From Phytophthora hibernalis (lineage: Eukaryota > Oomycota > Peronosporomycetes > Peronosporales > Peronosporaceae), in NCBI GenBank assembly GCA_012656075.1, contig JAAKBF010000024.1:248001-312000 (forward strand): a DNA stretch of 64,000 nt. The letters are read 5' to 3'. Under the pieces are notes generated by a model. That model searched no databases. It was given only the letters and a program-made list of their open reading frames with translations, and was not told the DNA's origin. This document shows, piece after piece, positions 33,539-46,164 of this stretch. A program made the translations under genes and the position numbers. Numbering within the stretch: position 1 is the stretch's first letter; every line of letters starts with the position of its first letter.

Positions 33539-35088
33539 GATAATATGGGAAGTGACGGAGTGCGGTGGAGCTTGCGGTTAGCTATGGATGGGCCAGGAAA
33601 CCCTGAAAGACTGTACTGCGGTACGGTTGCCAAGATTCCCATGGACACGTAAAGCCCCTAGGGTGCGTATATGTACCTCCGATGGGCCCAATACCAGAGA
33701 GCCACCTGTCTTGACATAATTGAAGACCCGCATATGAGCATGACCAAGATCTCTCGAAGCAGAACTACCACTATCACAGACTTGGAATCCTGAATGATAC
33801 CAACCTGAACGATTGCAGCCGTGGACAACGAATGTAGCCCTGACCGTGCAATCCTGGACGTACAAGATTCCAGTATACACATCGAAAATGTTAACGACCG
33901 ACCACCTCGACCGATCAAGAACAAATCAGAAGATGCGCAAGATACATACGCAAGCTGGATTTCCCCAAGGTACCTTCCATGTGTACCCACGTGCCTGACC
34001 CGAAGTGGTCGACGTCAACACTTTCATAGTGAAATCAAGACTAACGACAGAAGTGCAAGTCAACAGTAGAAGATAGCCAACAACAGATAACAGGCAGAGT
34101 TCGTTTTACCCTATAGCCCACAAGTCCGGAAGAAACCTGCCAGACGTTTATCCTGGGGGACCGCGAGTCGTGTTGCCTACTAGGGGCTCCTCAGGCTGTG
34201 CAACGACCGGTGAGGGACTCACGTTAAGTAAATCAAGCCAAGTTAGACGGGGACCATGCGTAACCCGTCCTGGAGTTATCCGTTCTAGTCCATTTCCTAG
34301 TTGTGGTGAACGTCCTTGAATGTTTGACTCCCGCATTTCATATTAACTACATCTTTGGACGTTTAAGATAGTCTACGTCTAGGGATTTGAAGAATCCGAT
34401 TATCCAGTGATAGGACTGTATTGTTCTGTTTATTTTCCCTCATTAGTGGTGGTGGCGCGCGTTTTGAACAGCCATCCAGGACGGACCAGTGACCTGGAAG
34501 TGGCTTAGTTGACTGGAGTATAGACCCACCGTCTCAGGGTCTCAAAGAATAAGTGACGGCTACATATTTTGTATAACTCTGATTTGTATATTGGTTATCT
34601 CGAGCCGTGGAAGCTACTTCCAAGAAGGTTACGTTCAGCCCCACGCTCAAGACTTACACGTGTAGAAAAACTCATACGGTGCGAATCCAAGTATCGAAGA
34701 TAAGCGACACCGAAAGAAATTGCACAAGGAGACACACCGCCATTCCTGGATGTAATTTACGTTCAGGATTACAACCGTCTTTCAGGAAAGTCGGGTTGGG
34801 CTTGCACTATACACCCTGGGCGACCAAAAGTTTTCATGGACTTCGCCACATCTATGTCTTGCTGCCTTGGCTATGTGGGTGCCCAACTTCACCGCGCTTG
34901 AGGTTTGCTGCACCTATACCAGAGATGACAGATCAGGTAATGTCATCTCCGGCTCTTTGCTAGTCGCGGCTTATTCGGGGACGGTGAACGGTAATAGTTT
35001 GGTACTAAAGCACGGTCTCGTGTAGCTCAGCCAAGTTTTATAACAAGTGCATTGTATCATACAACATATCACAAATTAACAATATTAC
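33539..35088. other. No recognisable gene
   Basis: Short frames on both strands without motifs. A frame at 34607-34963 begins with GTG and has no recognisable domain. Confidence 0.35.
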
Positions 35089-35681
35089 TTAACCCCTTCA
35101 AACCGGTAGCTCTATAAGCTGGGTTAGAAATTGTCTCTTCTGCTGTATATATAGAGCTTAAGCAAATTAAAACTCGGTTTCACTATAGTGGTGGTGCTGC
35201 CCTTTCTTAAAATATACAAATTCCAAGTCAAAATTTTCAGAGCCGGAGATGTAACTCACACCCTACCGTATCCACAAGATCTGTGCACGTGCAGCACATC
35301 TCCTGATTTCTCGATTTTTGAAATTAAGTATTTGAGGATATGAACAATCATTTAGTGACAGTATTTACTGTCCGAGGTATTTTCAACGACATTCCCCGCC
35401 AGTCAGTTTTCGATTTCGAGTGGCGGAGAAGAAGCGATGGTCGGGACGCGCGGAACCGCGCCACGTGGCACAGATTCCGCGCCTGCCGCGCCTGTGCAGG
35501 GACCGGAAACGTTCAAGGTCATCTGGGCGGAGCTACGAGCAAGCGGCTGGACAGCGAAGGCCCCTTCAAGCCGAAGCCTCAGCTCCAACTGGAAGTTCAT
35601 ACTTCCGGGGCGCGATACGAATGGCGAAGAAGGCGTTGATTTTTCTTGGGAAGCGAGCTTTGTTTGACTATGCGGAGCGAT

Positions 35682-35741
35682 GTAAGCTTGTTGTACACGT
35701 GCCAGCTGTGTGTGTGATGCTTACTAATGCGCTTTGTATAG
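35682..35741 (+). other. Intron 1 of PB-1 transposase
   Basis: A 60-bp GTAAGC...TATAG interval with a CTTACTAAT branch-like block. Removal joins YAER to ARERTVERLH in frame. A second likely intron is 36133-36201 (GTACGT...TTACAG). Confidence 0.55.
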
Positions 35742-35824
35742 TTGCGAGAGAGAGGACCGTGGAGAGGCTGCACGCAGCGCAGGTATCGCTGGCTAGAGCG
35801 GACGCAGCTCCTGTGCGCGAGTCT

Positions 35825-36060
35825 CCAGATCCCAACACACCACAGCCCCCAGCACCGGAGCCTCCAGCACCGAACAATCCTGCGCGAAATACGCCAGCAC
35901 GGAATCCGCCTGCGCGGAAACAGCCAACACGGAAGCCTCCTGAGCGGAAACAGCCAGCACCGAAGTCTCCTGCGCCGAAGCATTCGACCCCGAAGCGCTT
36001 AGCACGGAAGCAAGCATTGAAGCCTACACCGCGCAAGCCGCCAGCTCCGAAAGAGACCAC
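35825..36060 (+). repeat. 15-bp in-frame minisatellite encoding Pro/basic pentapeptides
   Basis: Within the PB-1 coding frame the DNA repeats every 15 bp and encodes PARNT, PARNP, PARKQ, PTRKP, PERKQ, PAPKS, PAPKH and similar units. The result is a long, highly basic, proline-rich linker. Confidence 0.75.
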
Positions 36061-39000
36061 TAAGACGTCTCCAGCACTGAGTGAGTCGCCCGTGCTTGAG
36101 CTTACGTCTGGCACGTATCTTCCGCTTGTCACGTACGTGAACTATTTACAAACCTGTATATATATGATGTATACATTGATTTGCTATGATGTATCTTACA
36201 GCTTCGGGTGTCGTTCAATCTGAGTCCGAGTGCGGCAGAGATTCTAGTGTACATGGAAGTTTGGAGAGCAGCGAGGCACGAAGCGATCGTGAGTTCGAGG
36301 AAAGGGAACCAAGTAGCGATGACGAATCCTAGAGCGTCGAGCATAATATTAATGAAGGTTTGTTCATCAACTATGCTGTATATGCATGATACAGCTTATT
36401 CCTAGCATGTACCTTATGATGTATATTTGTTACATTAATCAACAACGAGTCATTGGCATCGTGGGAGATGATTATGAGAGTCTCAATCCGGAAACCAAGA
36501 CTACCAGGTGCTGGATTCTGGCGACGAGTCTGAGGAAGAAGAATTGAGCGATATGGAAACAAGTGACACGGATTCATCGACTTCAGACACACTGCACGAA
36601 GACGACGAAGATCTGTTTGCTGACGAAGGGCGACATTTCGCAAATCAGTTCCTGGATTCAATGGGCGGACAAGAGAAGATTCTTGCTGGAGATGTCATTG
36701 GGCCGACTTTAAATGATCTATCTACAACTTGGTGGCACGAATTGGAGACACCAGACGTCAACGCGTACCTTGAGGCGCTGTACACGCCAGTTTCGTCGGA
36801 CTCCGAGTATCCACATCTTTATCAAGGCGTTCATGGTCCTACCAGAGCTGCATTGAAATGAGGACCATCACCCATCGCTCCTTGATGCCTGTAGCGATAT
36901 GGCAACATATTGCTGACAGCAGCAATCAGTACATGCACGAGCAGTTGGACCCTCGAGTCGATGCATATTTCGAGCGCAAAGAGAAGCGAGATCGGAAAAG
37001 GAACAAGTAAGTTAGAGCAGAGCGGACCAAGACACGGCGTGATGTACGCCAGGAGTTTCAATCGGTGTCTCCGATAATGCCTCACGAAGTGTCTGTATAC
37101 ATCGGGTTGCTCATCGCGCGGACTGTCATGCCAAATTGAGAGAAGCTGGCGAATCATTGGAAGCAGAATGATCAAGGCACCATTTCGCGTGGTATATTCG
37201 GGAGGTATTTACGTCGCGACCGATTCATGGAGCTCACTCGGAGCCTCCATTTTACCAGGAACCATGACCCGCGCGCCAGGACAGACCGAGCCTGGAAAAT
37301 TCGATCAGTGACGAACGTGTTGCAGCAGACGTTTGTGAACGCTTTCGTTCCTCTTACTGAACTTTCATTTAATGAAGCAATGCTTCCGTCCAGATTGTCA
37401 TACAACCGTACCAGAATGTATATGCAAGATAAGCCCCATAAGTGGGGCACAAAGCTGTTTATGCTTTGCTGTTCGCGATCCGCTTACTGCATTCGGTAAG
37501 AATGCGAGTTTTATTATGCTATATTAGCTGTGTTTGCTTACGCTGTATCTTGTGTTGTGGTGCTGTGTGGTAAATTTTGAGGTGTATTGCGAGTCTGGAG
37601 CTGTGGATATGAAGTCGGGACCTGCTGTTGTCGTGCGCAATCTGAAGGAAGCCTTCGGTGAAAAACCATCAGGAATGTTGATGCGACTTGTTGTGAAAGA
37701 TCAATTATACACGTCTATTGTATTGGCCGTTCAGCTCCTGTTTTTTCACTATTGGTACCATCATGACGAAACCGCCGCGGATTCTGCAAGACAGTGGTAA
37801 ACAAGAAAAAGAAGCGTCACAATGATATTCCGCGGGAACATTGACGTATGCACGTTCGAAGCATGTGCACGAAATCGCTGCTAAATGTTGGTGGGATAGC
37901 TAGCCCGTTCACTTCCTCTGAGTCGGAGGCAATTTGACGCTGTATCGCGTGGCTCGGCATGAGAAAACCGGCGATCAGAACGAAGTCGCGTGCTCCAAAG
38001 TGATCAAGGACTATCATCGGTTCATGGGCGGAGTTGATGTGCACGATCAACTCCGCTTGCAGAGATATTCGGTACAGCGCTCTATTACCTATCGCAAGTA
38101 CTACAAGTCGTTGTTCTGGGGACTCGTTGACCTCGTGATTACGAATGAATACATGGTGCATTGCGCCTACTGCAAGAAGAGGAACATGAAGGCGATGACT
38201 CACGTGCAGTACATGTGCAAGCTCCACATGCAGTTGATCGAGCTTAAGGCGGAAGACATGTACGAGGGAAACACTTTCTAAGAGGGTAAGTATCTCTTCT
38301 GTATGTAATGCGTTTGCTAAGCTGTATATACTGAGTTAATACCTTGTATATCCGGTGAGTGTGTTTCGGGTGAAACCTACGATACACCGGAGTCTCAGGG
38401 CACGTCCCCAAGCAAGGTGACGACTGGCGCAAGCACTCAGGACAACGCAAGCGAGTGCAGTAGAACTGCAAGGTCTGCACGATACTGACCGATGATGGCA
38501 AACGTGTGGCAACTACCACGTACTACTGCGATGGTTGCGACTTCCCGGGGTCGATATACTTGTGTATGAAGCCAAAATAGCCAGTGAGAAACGCCATCAT
38601 GAGTTGCTGGGAGATCTGGCACTCGGAGTACAAGAACGGCAAAGAGCTTCCAGCTAACAAGAAGGGCTAGATTCGTGTGCGCGCGACGAAAGCTGCTGCA
38701 TCTCCAGGAAAGTCGCCTGCCAAGCGTCGCCGCATGGACACCGATTAACTAAGCTTGAGTTACACCGCATGTTGCTGCGTATGACATATGCTTGAACAGA
38801 TTGCGTTTCTTGTGATTCCTTGTAGGTTTGGTCTATGAGGAGATATGGAGCAAGCAAGCAAGCTGATGCAAGTACACTGCTCACCTTTCTTTGATTGCGC
38901 CTGCAGATATTGGCCAGGTGTCCAATTCTCGGAGTCTAATTGATGAGCGATATATCGTCATCACTTGGTTACACATTTGACACTCAGTAGTGGCTTGGAT

Positions 39001-39337
39001 TTAGTATGATGGTAGAACAGACCTGTCCGTAGCACATTATTTCGATTTTTAGACAGATTTTTCCTACGTGTCTGGGGTGGAGTGGACAAAACCACTGCGA
39101 AGAGGATGTCCGGCCGCGCGCACGCGGTGTCGTAAGTTACAAAGACGCAGTTGTCCTGTATTTATACAGAATAGATCATCCTAGCCAATGCAGAATAGAC
39201 AGCAAAAGACACGACCGAGTCTAGTCTTTGTCCTTCCCCTTCTACACCCTTCCCACAGAGTATTCAAAGTTTTATATGTTATTACGCTGTATATACAACT
39301 TAAGGGTGTCCAAAACTCTCCGGTTTGAAGAGGTTAA

Positions 39338-39764
39338 ACATCTGTTTAAGTAATAGAAACTTGTCTTATATTGTTGATAATATATAGATTTCTGAGAAGG
39401 TCTTATTTTGCCATCCCAGGTTAGGTATCACGTGAAAAACGTGAAGGTGTACTGCTATCCCAGGATGAACTGTTTATCACTCCACCCGTTCATTCGATTT
39501 TAAGATAAAATCAAAGCCTACCAGCGAAGGCTTTTGAATCACTGCAACACAGCCACACCAGCTATAAGAATAAACTATCGTGAAAACCGATAGAATTAGG
39601 TGGTAAAACAGTCCTCATCGATGATTTATAAAGGGTTAAATTGAAGCTATATCAGCATGTGGTCATTAAAATACGTATAAAATCATGGGTTAACCTCGTA
39701 ATCATAGCTTAGTCTAAAAAGAGTCGAAGTCGACACATTTCTTAGAGGTCCATCGGCCTTGGAA
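39338..39764. other. No recognisable gene
   Basis: AT-rich spacer between PB-1 and the second Copia element. No motif seen. Confidence 0.35.
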
Positions 39765-40225
39765 TTGTACTTCGTCGTCAGCTCGGCTGGGTACTTTATG
39801 CACCCGTCCTGCGCGTGCTAACGCATAGCTTCAATATATGTCAATAGTTGAAGTGACACGAACGTGGCGATATCATTGGGTTGTTATCTGAGACCGGGAT
39901 GATATGACTGGTCGGTAGGGTTGAATTCGACACTGCCTATGTGATTGGCATTCGTATTGACGAGACCAACCGTTCCCATGCCATGTGTATGTTCCCCATG
40001 CATGGCACCATAGGAATATCAAGGGAAATGTTGGCGTTTCTGTCCCATCGTACCGTTCCCGCTGCATACACATGTTCAGTGCACGGCAAGTGAAGGGAGC
40101 ACTAGGAGTAGTGTGATTAGGAGGAGAGCATACATGATATGGACTTCTAACTAAATCAATCTCACTTTCGGATTTTTGTTATACTCCTCAAAGTGACTAC
40201 CAAGATACGTCTGCATTCGGAATTG
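39765..40225 (+). repeat. Copia-2 5' LTR (approximate limits)
   Basis: Matches 44150-44461 and 46544-46678 in order. Similarity fades before ACTTCGTCGTC on the left and after GTCTGCATTC on the right. GGTTATGAGCC after the right limit could be a primer-binding site. Confidence 0.65.
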
Positions 40226-40261
40226 GTTATGAGCCAAGCAACGACGACACAATCACACTCG

Positions 40262-40708
40262 TCGAATGTAATTACTTCCACTGGGAGTTTTACATGAGGA
40301 TGAAGCTCTTACGAAAGGAACTACTGTCCTACACCATCAAGACAGGGTTCGATGCGCTGAACGACTACTCCACTGCAAACTGGAACACATATGAACGGAA
40401 ACCCTTGGTGGGATCGCTAGATACGTCAGTCTCACATACCAAGTTTACATCCGTGGAGCGACATCGGCTGTCGACTCGTGGCGCATGGTCGAGGAGCAGT
40501 TCAACCATAGCACGCTGAAAAACGGTTTCTCACCACCAAGAAGCTGCACAACTTCAAGATGGAGTTCGCGGTGCACCTGGACCAGTTCAAGGAGATAATC
40601 TTGCAGATGGAGATGATCGGTGAGTCTCTGGATGGGACCCGACAGCTCGTGTTTTTCTCTGTAGTCTGACGGACGAGAACCGAATGGTCAGTACCATCTT
40701 CGACAACC
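40262..40708 (+). pseudogene. Copia-2 gag, N-terminal part
   Basis: Plus-strand text reads CNYFHWEFYMRMKLLRKELL, then a frame change, then FKMEFAVHLDQFKEIILQME and DGTRQLV, the usual Copia Gag helices (compare FHWEYNLRM in Copia-1). It ends abruptly after STIFDN at about 40708, where the DNA continues with inverted sequence. Confidence 0.75.
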
Positions 40709-42480
40709 CATCTTCCTCTGGATCGTTGGTCTCTTTAATGTATTGAACGTGCGAGCGAGTAATCATGGGGTGATCCTGGATAGAAACGACTGCGCCTTCT
40801 GTAATCACCTCATGTTGAAGTGGGCTCATCTTATCATTATGGATAGTGAGAGTTCGCGACCGTTCATAGCTCGGAGCGGTAGCTCTCGGAACAGTGACAT
40901 CATTCTTGCCATCGTTATCTCCATCATCGTTCTCTGTCATGAAGTCATTCACGGTGGTGGTCTCCATGAACTTGACAGTGCGAACGATTTGCACTTTTTA
41001 CCGTGCCCACATTGAGTAAGCGGGATGCCTTGACACCGTCCTCGTAACCCAGAAATCGGTATTTGAATGGCTTGGCGTCCAGTTTGCGGCTCTTCTCATC
41101 AGCAATGTGCGCGTAGCCAAATGCACCAAACACATCCAGGATCTTGAGCTTACTTTTTTCTGGTACACGATCTCGTACGGTGTCTTCACAGTAACGGTGT
41201 TGGGAATATTGTTGATGCCCTCCGCAGACGTGTTGACTGCTTCAGCCCACCACTTCTTGTCGACGTCCTCACGATAGAACATGCACCGAGCTATCTCGAC
41301 GAGACACCGGTTCATGCGCTCAGCTAGTCGATTTTGCTGCACTTTCTTTCATGACGGGTGCCTTCCTTGGCCATGTACTTCTTGTAGAGTCGACCCATGT
41401 ACTCTCCGCCGTTGTCCGAACGGAGTCGCTTTATCTTGTGCCCAGTAGCATTTTCCAAGTCGACCTTGAACATTCTAAACTTCGCCAAGATATCCGACTT
41501 CTTCTTCATGAAGAGCACCGTTCCATGGCTTGAGTAGTCAATAATGAATAGGCCGACGTACGTTCACCCACCCGGTGGTATCGTCTGCATTGAACCCATG
41601 ACATCGGAGTGGACGAGGTCCAGGACCCCTGCACTCTTGACGGTTAAATTTGGGATTTCAATGAAAGTTGTCCTAGTGCATATTTTCCAAGCAGCAACCA
41701 GCACAAACGTCCGTAGTCGTAGGTGTGTTCGTAACCTGCGGTAACTCTTCTGTCATCGTAAGTATCTGCTCATAGCGCTTGTACGCGATGTTGCCGAGGC
41801 GTGCGTGCACCACGCCCCACGGATCATTTCAAGGTGGCGTTGATCCTTTCAAGGTGTAGTTGCAGCACGATACATCACGTCTCCAGCTTGTAGAACTGTA
41901 GGCCTTCATGACGTTCGCGTCGCGATAGCAAAAGACACACTTGTCCTTGCAGAACCGCGCGACGACGTCCTTCTAGGCTAGCTTCGTCACCGAACTGAGG
42001 CTCCCACAAACCTCGGCGATGTACAGAAGATCCGACAACGTGACAGACGTCCATCCAGCATCTTCAACTCGACGGTGTCCATCCCAACTGAGTTGATATT
42101 CGTGCCATTCGCGATCCTGATGCGGCCTGGCGTCTTCAGATCCTTCATGGACACGAACCTATTCTTGTCACTGGTCATGTGCGAGCTTGCACCAGAGTCG
42201 ACGAGCGAACCAGTCTTGCTCATCGCACTCGTTTTTGTGAACGCGAAGGCGGATGTATCTTTCTCGACTTGTCCACGTTCCTCATCATCCTTCTTCTTGC
42301 AGCACTGCGTTCGCTTGTGGCCTTCATCTTGCGGCATTCCGTTTGCTTGTGCCCCTATTCGCGCAGTAAAAGCGCTTGCAGTAGTCCTTCTTGGTCACGA
42401 ACGCCTTCTGTTGAGCCAATGACGTTTCATCCGAGGCTTCAACACCAGATATATCTTGGATCGCGTTGGACAACGTCATG
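40708..42480 (-). pseudogene. Copia-2 gag end, protease and integrase, inverted
   Basis: Read on the minus strand from 42480: TLSNAIQDISGVEASDETS and a degenerate zinc-knuckle region (gag end), the protease motif LVDSGASSHMT, then integrase text (VDLENATGHKIKRLRSDNGG with a catalytic Asp), then NRLAERMNRCLVEIARCMFY with the catalytic Glu, WWAEAVNTS, and the linker DAKPFKYRFLGYEDGVKAS. It ends with VQYIKETNDPEEDGL at 40708. The order is correct for Copia but the whole block is reversed relative to gag and RT. Several stops and shifts break it. Confidence 0.85.
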
Positions 42481-44160
42481 TTGGGCGTACGTATGAAGCA
42501 TGATTTTGCTCCTTCTGCTATTGTAAACAAGCGTCAAAAGGTGAGTCCGGGTGGTGTCATACCAAGCGTCGGTCTGTTTGCTATTGAAGGCGGACAGCTA
42601 ATGGCTACAACGGAGGAGGTCTCGAAGACATACGCCGAGGCGGCTTCAAGATCCGAACAAGTAGAATGGAAGAAGCCAAAACCTGAGCTGGATTACTGAT
42701 CACCAACGAAGCTGGTACCCAAGACGGAACGCCAGCACCTAATCTGTTTCCGGTGGGTTTTCGCGTTGAAGCGCGACGAGAAAGGGTAATTCGTTCGTGA
42801 TAAGGCTTGTATGGTTGCCAAGGGGCACACACAATACCATGGCGTCGCGTATGAAGAGATGTACAAACCGGTGGCTTACATGAACTCGATCCGTGAAAAT
42901 CTGGCGAAGGGCTGCTCGGACGAAATGAAGCTCGAGCAGTGTGATGTCGACACCGCATTCCTGTATGGCAAGTTGGAATAGAAGATCAGGCGTTGGCGAA
43001 AGCTGACGGCGAGGATGACGTCGTGTGTCTACTGCTGCAATGTTAGTACGGGCTCAAGCAGGCGTCCGGCGTTCGGAACGAGACCATCCACAAGCACCTC
43101 AAAGACTTGGGGTTTAGAGCTGCTGATGCTGACCCGTGCGTTTGAACGAGATGCGGCACAGGCGACGAGTGTGTGGTGTGCCTCTACGTCGATAAATGTT
43201 CAATGCCTAGCGTAAGAAAGATGTCGTGAAGTCTGGGGTCGCTGAGAAGTTCCTTATCAAGGATTTCGGAAGGACACGCTTCATTCTCGGCATCGATATC
43301 GACTACATCATGGAACGCGGAATGTTGGCCATCCGTCAACGAGCGTACACAGCGTTGATCATCAAGCAGTTCAGTGAAGATGACGCAAAGCCGCTCATTA
43401 CCCGCTGGAGACTGGAGTCCACCTGACCAAGGCTAACGAAACAGATACTGAAGAAGATAGGCTTAGATGAATGCGAAGCCTTATCGGTCGGTCGTCGGAA
43501 GGCTGATGTACTTGGCATGTGGAACACGTCGCGACATTTCGGTTGTGGTTCCTAAACGGAGGCATTTCCTGGATAACCCTGGTGAGTAGAATAGAGACTC
43601 ATGGTGCGATACACGTAGAAGACGAATGATTTAAGCATCGTGTATGATGGACAACTGGACGCATGACTTAAAGCCTACACCGATGCGAACTGGGCTGGTA
43701 ACCGCGACGACAAACGCACGATGAGCGGGGATGATGCTGAGGGTGTGTGGTGCTCCTGAGGTGTGACGATTGACATTCTAGAAGACTGTCGCGCTCAGTT
43801 CGTCTGAAGCCGATTTAATGGCACAAAGCGACTGTATGAAGGATGAGATTGGATGCGCCGGCTCCAGAAGTGCAAAGCGAATCTACAGTGATCTATCAAC
43901 ACAATCAAGGTGCGATAGCGTTGGCGATGAATTTCGGCTACCAAGCACGTACGAAGAACATTGACATTCGCTTCCAGTTTATTGGTGAGAAAGTGATCAA
44001 CATGGAGGTTGAGCTGAAGTACGTGAAGTCGAAGAACCAACTCGCTAACTTAGTGACCAAGGTTCAGTCTACGAAATTTCTACGCCGCTTGATGATGCGG
44101 GCTGACGTCGGACGCAAACTCGAGACTACCAATTTAGTGAGAGATCTCGGGATTGCACTT
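42480..44160 (+). pseudogene. Copia-2 reverse transcriptase and RNase H
   Basis: Plus-strand pieces in order: YAEAASRSEQVEWKK, RWVFALKRDEKG, DVDTAFLYGKLE (near 42946), YGLKQAS (near 43050), FGRTRFILGIDIDY, then RNase H text TDANWAGNRDDKRTMSG (near 43680-43735) and QGAIALAMNFGYQARTKNID (near 43905). The YVDD box is damaged near 43180. Frame changes and stops occur throughout. Confidence 0.85.
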
Positions 44161-44461
44161 CGTCGTCTGCTCGGTTCAGTACCTTTATGCACACGTCCTG
44201 CGCGTGGCTTATGGGTTCACTAGTAGAAGTGACACGAACGTGGTGATCTCATTGGGTGGATATCTGGGGTCGGGATGATATGATTGGTCGGTACGGTTGA
44301 ATTCGACACTGCATATGTGATTGACATGCGTATTGACGAGACCAATCGTTCCCATGCCATGTGTCCGTTCCCCATGCGTGGCACCATACAAATCTCAAGT
44401 GAAATGTTGGCGTACCCATCCCATCGGACCGTTCCGGCTGCATACACATCTGCATTGCATG
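44150..44461 (+). repeat. Copia-2 3' LTR, left part
   Basis: Homologous to the 5' LTR from ACTTCGTCGTC to the insertion point at TTAA 44462. The rest of the LTR resumes after the insert. Confidence 0.7.
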
Positions 44462-44979
44462 TTAACTTCCCCCCCGTCCTCAACGGTTGTATATTTCAAC
44501 ATGTGAGGTCTGGCAAGACCTGGCCTTTTTCATAACATGTTGTATAATACATGTGAACAACGTGAAATGCACGGGGTAGGAAAAAATTGCAGAAATTGAT
44601 CAAAGGTTTAAAAAAGATAAATCCCAGATCTGCGACCAGACGGCTGGTTTTGGTGGATGCGAGGCCGCCATATCGAGTCATTTCGGAAAAGGACCAGGAA
44701 CGAGAAGAACTCGAGATGGCAGCTTGACGCGAGACGCGAAGCGAACGCGACAACTTTCTGGCTAAACTAGAAGGCAGGCGTCTGGCCGAGAGGCACCGCC
44801 TGAGCACGGAAAACCGTGAGTTCCTGAGCGGCAAACGATCTGCGGACGCTAACTTTGGCACCGATCCACACCTACAGCAGCGCCAGCGGATGTGGGGGCG
44901 ACGCCAGCTCCTCCTCCGGCCGTACCCCGCCCGCGTCCTGTCCCCCTCCCACCCCGAGAGAAGATGCATGTTACCTCGC

Positions 44980-46164
44980 GAATGCTGAAAAGATAAGAAA
45001 TACACGTTTAGCAGAAGATAGGGTGAAGAAGAAAGGGGCGTCGGACAAGATGTGGAAGACGAAGAAGCGAGCGGCAGAGCTTCGAAGGGAGGAGAAGGAA
45101 GAGAAGGCGGCGAGAGCAATTGTGCGGGCTACGAGTGCAGCTGTTGCCCGTTCGGTGAAGAAGCATAGCGAGCGTGCACGAGTAGCTGCAGAAGATAAAC
45201 GGGGGTTGAAGCGCGCGGCGTGGAACTTTTACATCTTCTTCAGAAGGAGCATGGCGATGGAGCGACGGGAAAGAAGAAGGGAGCGGGCAAGAATGTGTGC
45301 AAGCTTAAGGCTCCGTCCAAGTCGGGGCCGAAGGGGAAGAAGCAAAAGAATAGATTGTTTCCCCTGTCCTGTCATTCGATGAGGCCTTAATCCCGTCCAG
45401 AAGCCGCCACAACGTAACGCGGCAGCCCATGAAAGATAAACCGCACAAGTGGGAAACGAAGGTGTTCATGAGCTGCTGGGCTGACACAGCGTATTGTCTT
45501 CGGTAAGTTGGCAACGGACTCCATCGCGGTGTCAACCTTTTTTGGCTAAGTTCGACATGTTGTGTGTTAACCATGTTTTATATGGGTGATGTTGTATATA
45601 CGCCTTTTAGGATTGACATATTTTGCGGAACAGACCAGCACTCAGACGAGTTGGGAGGAGCCTCACCAACGCAGTTTTCGGCTGATCCCAACTCGCGTCC
45701 GGCCGCAGTGATGCGGAACCTAAAAAGGTTTTCCTCCACACACAGACGGAGTCTATCATCCGGCGAAACAAGCGGTGAGTCGTAGTAGATGCAGTTGGTG
45801 CGGCCCATGTCTACCGTATTGTGTGGATGATGCAGATCGTGTTAGGACCAGCCACTACGTGAACAACAATATGACGTGCCACCAGATATGGCACATCAAG
45901 TGAAAGAACGGCGACGAGCGTCCTCCTCCTCGCATCGGCCGTGACATTCAGATGCGAGGCCTCGGCAAGAAGCAAATCCGCCGTTCGTCTGCCCAGGAGG
46001 ATGAAGCGGCCGAGGAAGCGGAAGCAGGTGAGACCGCGGCGAAGCTAGAGGAGACCTCTGAGGCCGTTGCGTCGGTGGAGAAGGCCGCGGAGCCCGCTGC
46101 ACCGGTGGAGGAGGCCGTGAACACTGCGTTGCCGAATCGAGAAGGAACGGAGAATAGCAAGTGA
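44980..46164 (+). pseudogene. PB-3 transposase remnant with Lys/Glu-rich N-terminal stretch
   Basis: A long Lys/Arg/Glu/Ala-rich helical stretch (44990-45360: KKRAAELRREEKEEKAARA, ERARVAAEDKRGLKRA) precedes the piggyBac core. The core reads SFDEALIPSRSRRN with the first catalytic Asp, then KDKPHKWETKVFMSCWA and YCLR. An intron with GT at 45503 and AG at 45610 (108 bp) leads to IDIFCGTDQHSDE and NSRPAAVMRNLKR. The second and third Asp boxes are missing. The end (HQIWHIK, then MRGLGKKQIRRSSA and acidic Glu/Ala repeats to a TGA at 46162-46164) matches a piggyBac C-terminus. The element is internally deleted and non-autonomous. Confidence 0.65.
45503..45610 (+). other. Intron in PB-3 transposase
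   Basis: GTAAGTTGG...CGCCTTTTAG. Removal joins AYCLR to IDIFCG in phase. PB-1 and PB-2 carry GTAAG and GTGAG at the same codon. Confidence 0.6.

Larger units (their letters stand above)
35437..38748 (+). pseudogene. piggyBac transposase of PB-1, intron-bearing, catalytic Asp lost
   Basis: The transposase cuts and pastes the element through a DDD triad. Exon 1 starts at ATG 35437 (VIWAELRASGW, then NGEEGVDF) and shifts frame in a T-run near 35640 to FLGKRALFDYAER. Exon 2 carries Pro/basic pentapeptide repeats. The core reads RDRFMELTRSLHFTRNHDP, then LSFNEAMLPSR with Asn (37371-37373) where other copies have the first catalytic Asp, then DKPHKWGTKLFMLCC. The second Asp is in LVVKDQLYTS (37699-37701) and the third in MGGVDVHDQLRLQRYS (38036-38038). 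A C-terminal Cys-rich domain (CKVC...CDGCD...C) ends at TAA 38746. Stops near 36861, 37010 and 37137 confirm decay. Confidence 0.85.
35089..39337 (+). mobile_element. piggyBac-type DNA transposon (PB-1), complete ends
   Basis: The left end is TTAA (35089-35092) followed by CCCCTTCAAACCGG. The right end is CCGGTTTGAAGAGG followed by TTAA (39334-39337). The 14-bp inverted ends differ at one position. TTAA on both sides is the hallmark target duplication of piggyBac. A decayed transposase lies inside. Confidence 0.88.

Noticed and set aside
33658..33990. Overlapping minus frames of about 100 codons
   Set aside because: Mutually overlapping in several frames with no conserved motif; likely untranslated retroelement DNA.
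36371..36661. Minus-strand frame over PB-1
   Set aside because: Antisense of the acidic piggyBac N-terminal region.
44496..45119. Long minus-strand frame (207 codons), Ser/Arg/Leu-rich
   Set aside because: It is the antisense of the charged PB-3 segment and of the piggyBac end; no domain, and its text is typical of a shadow frame.
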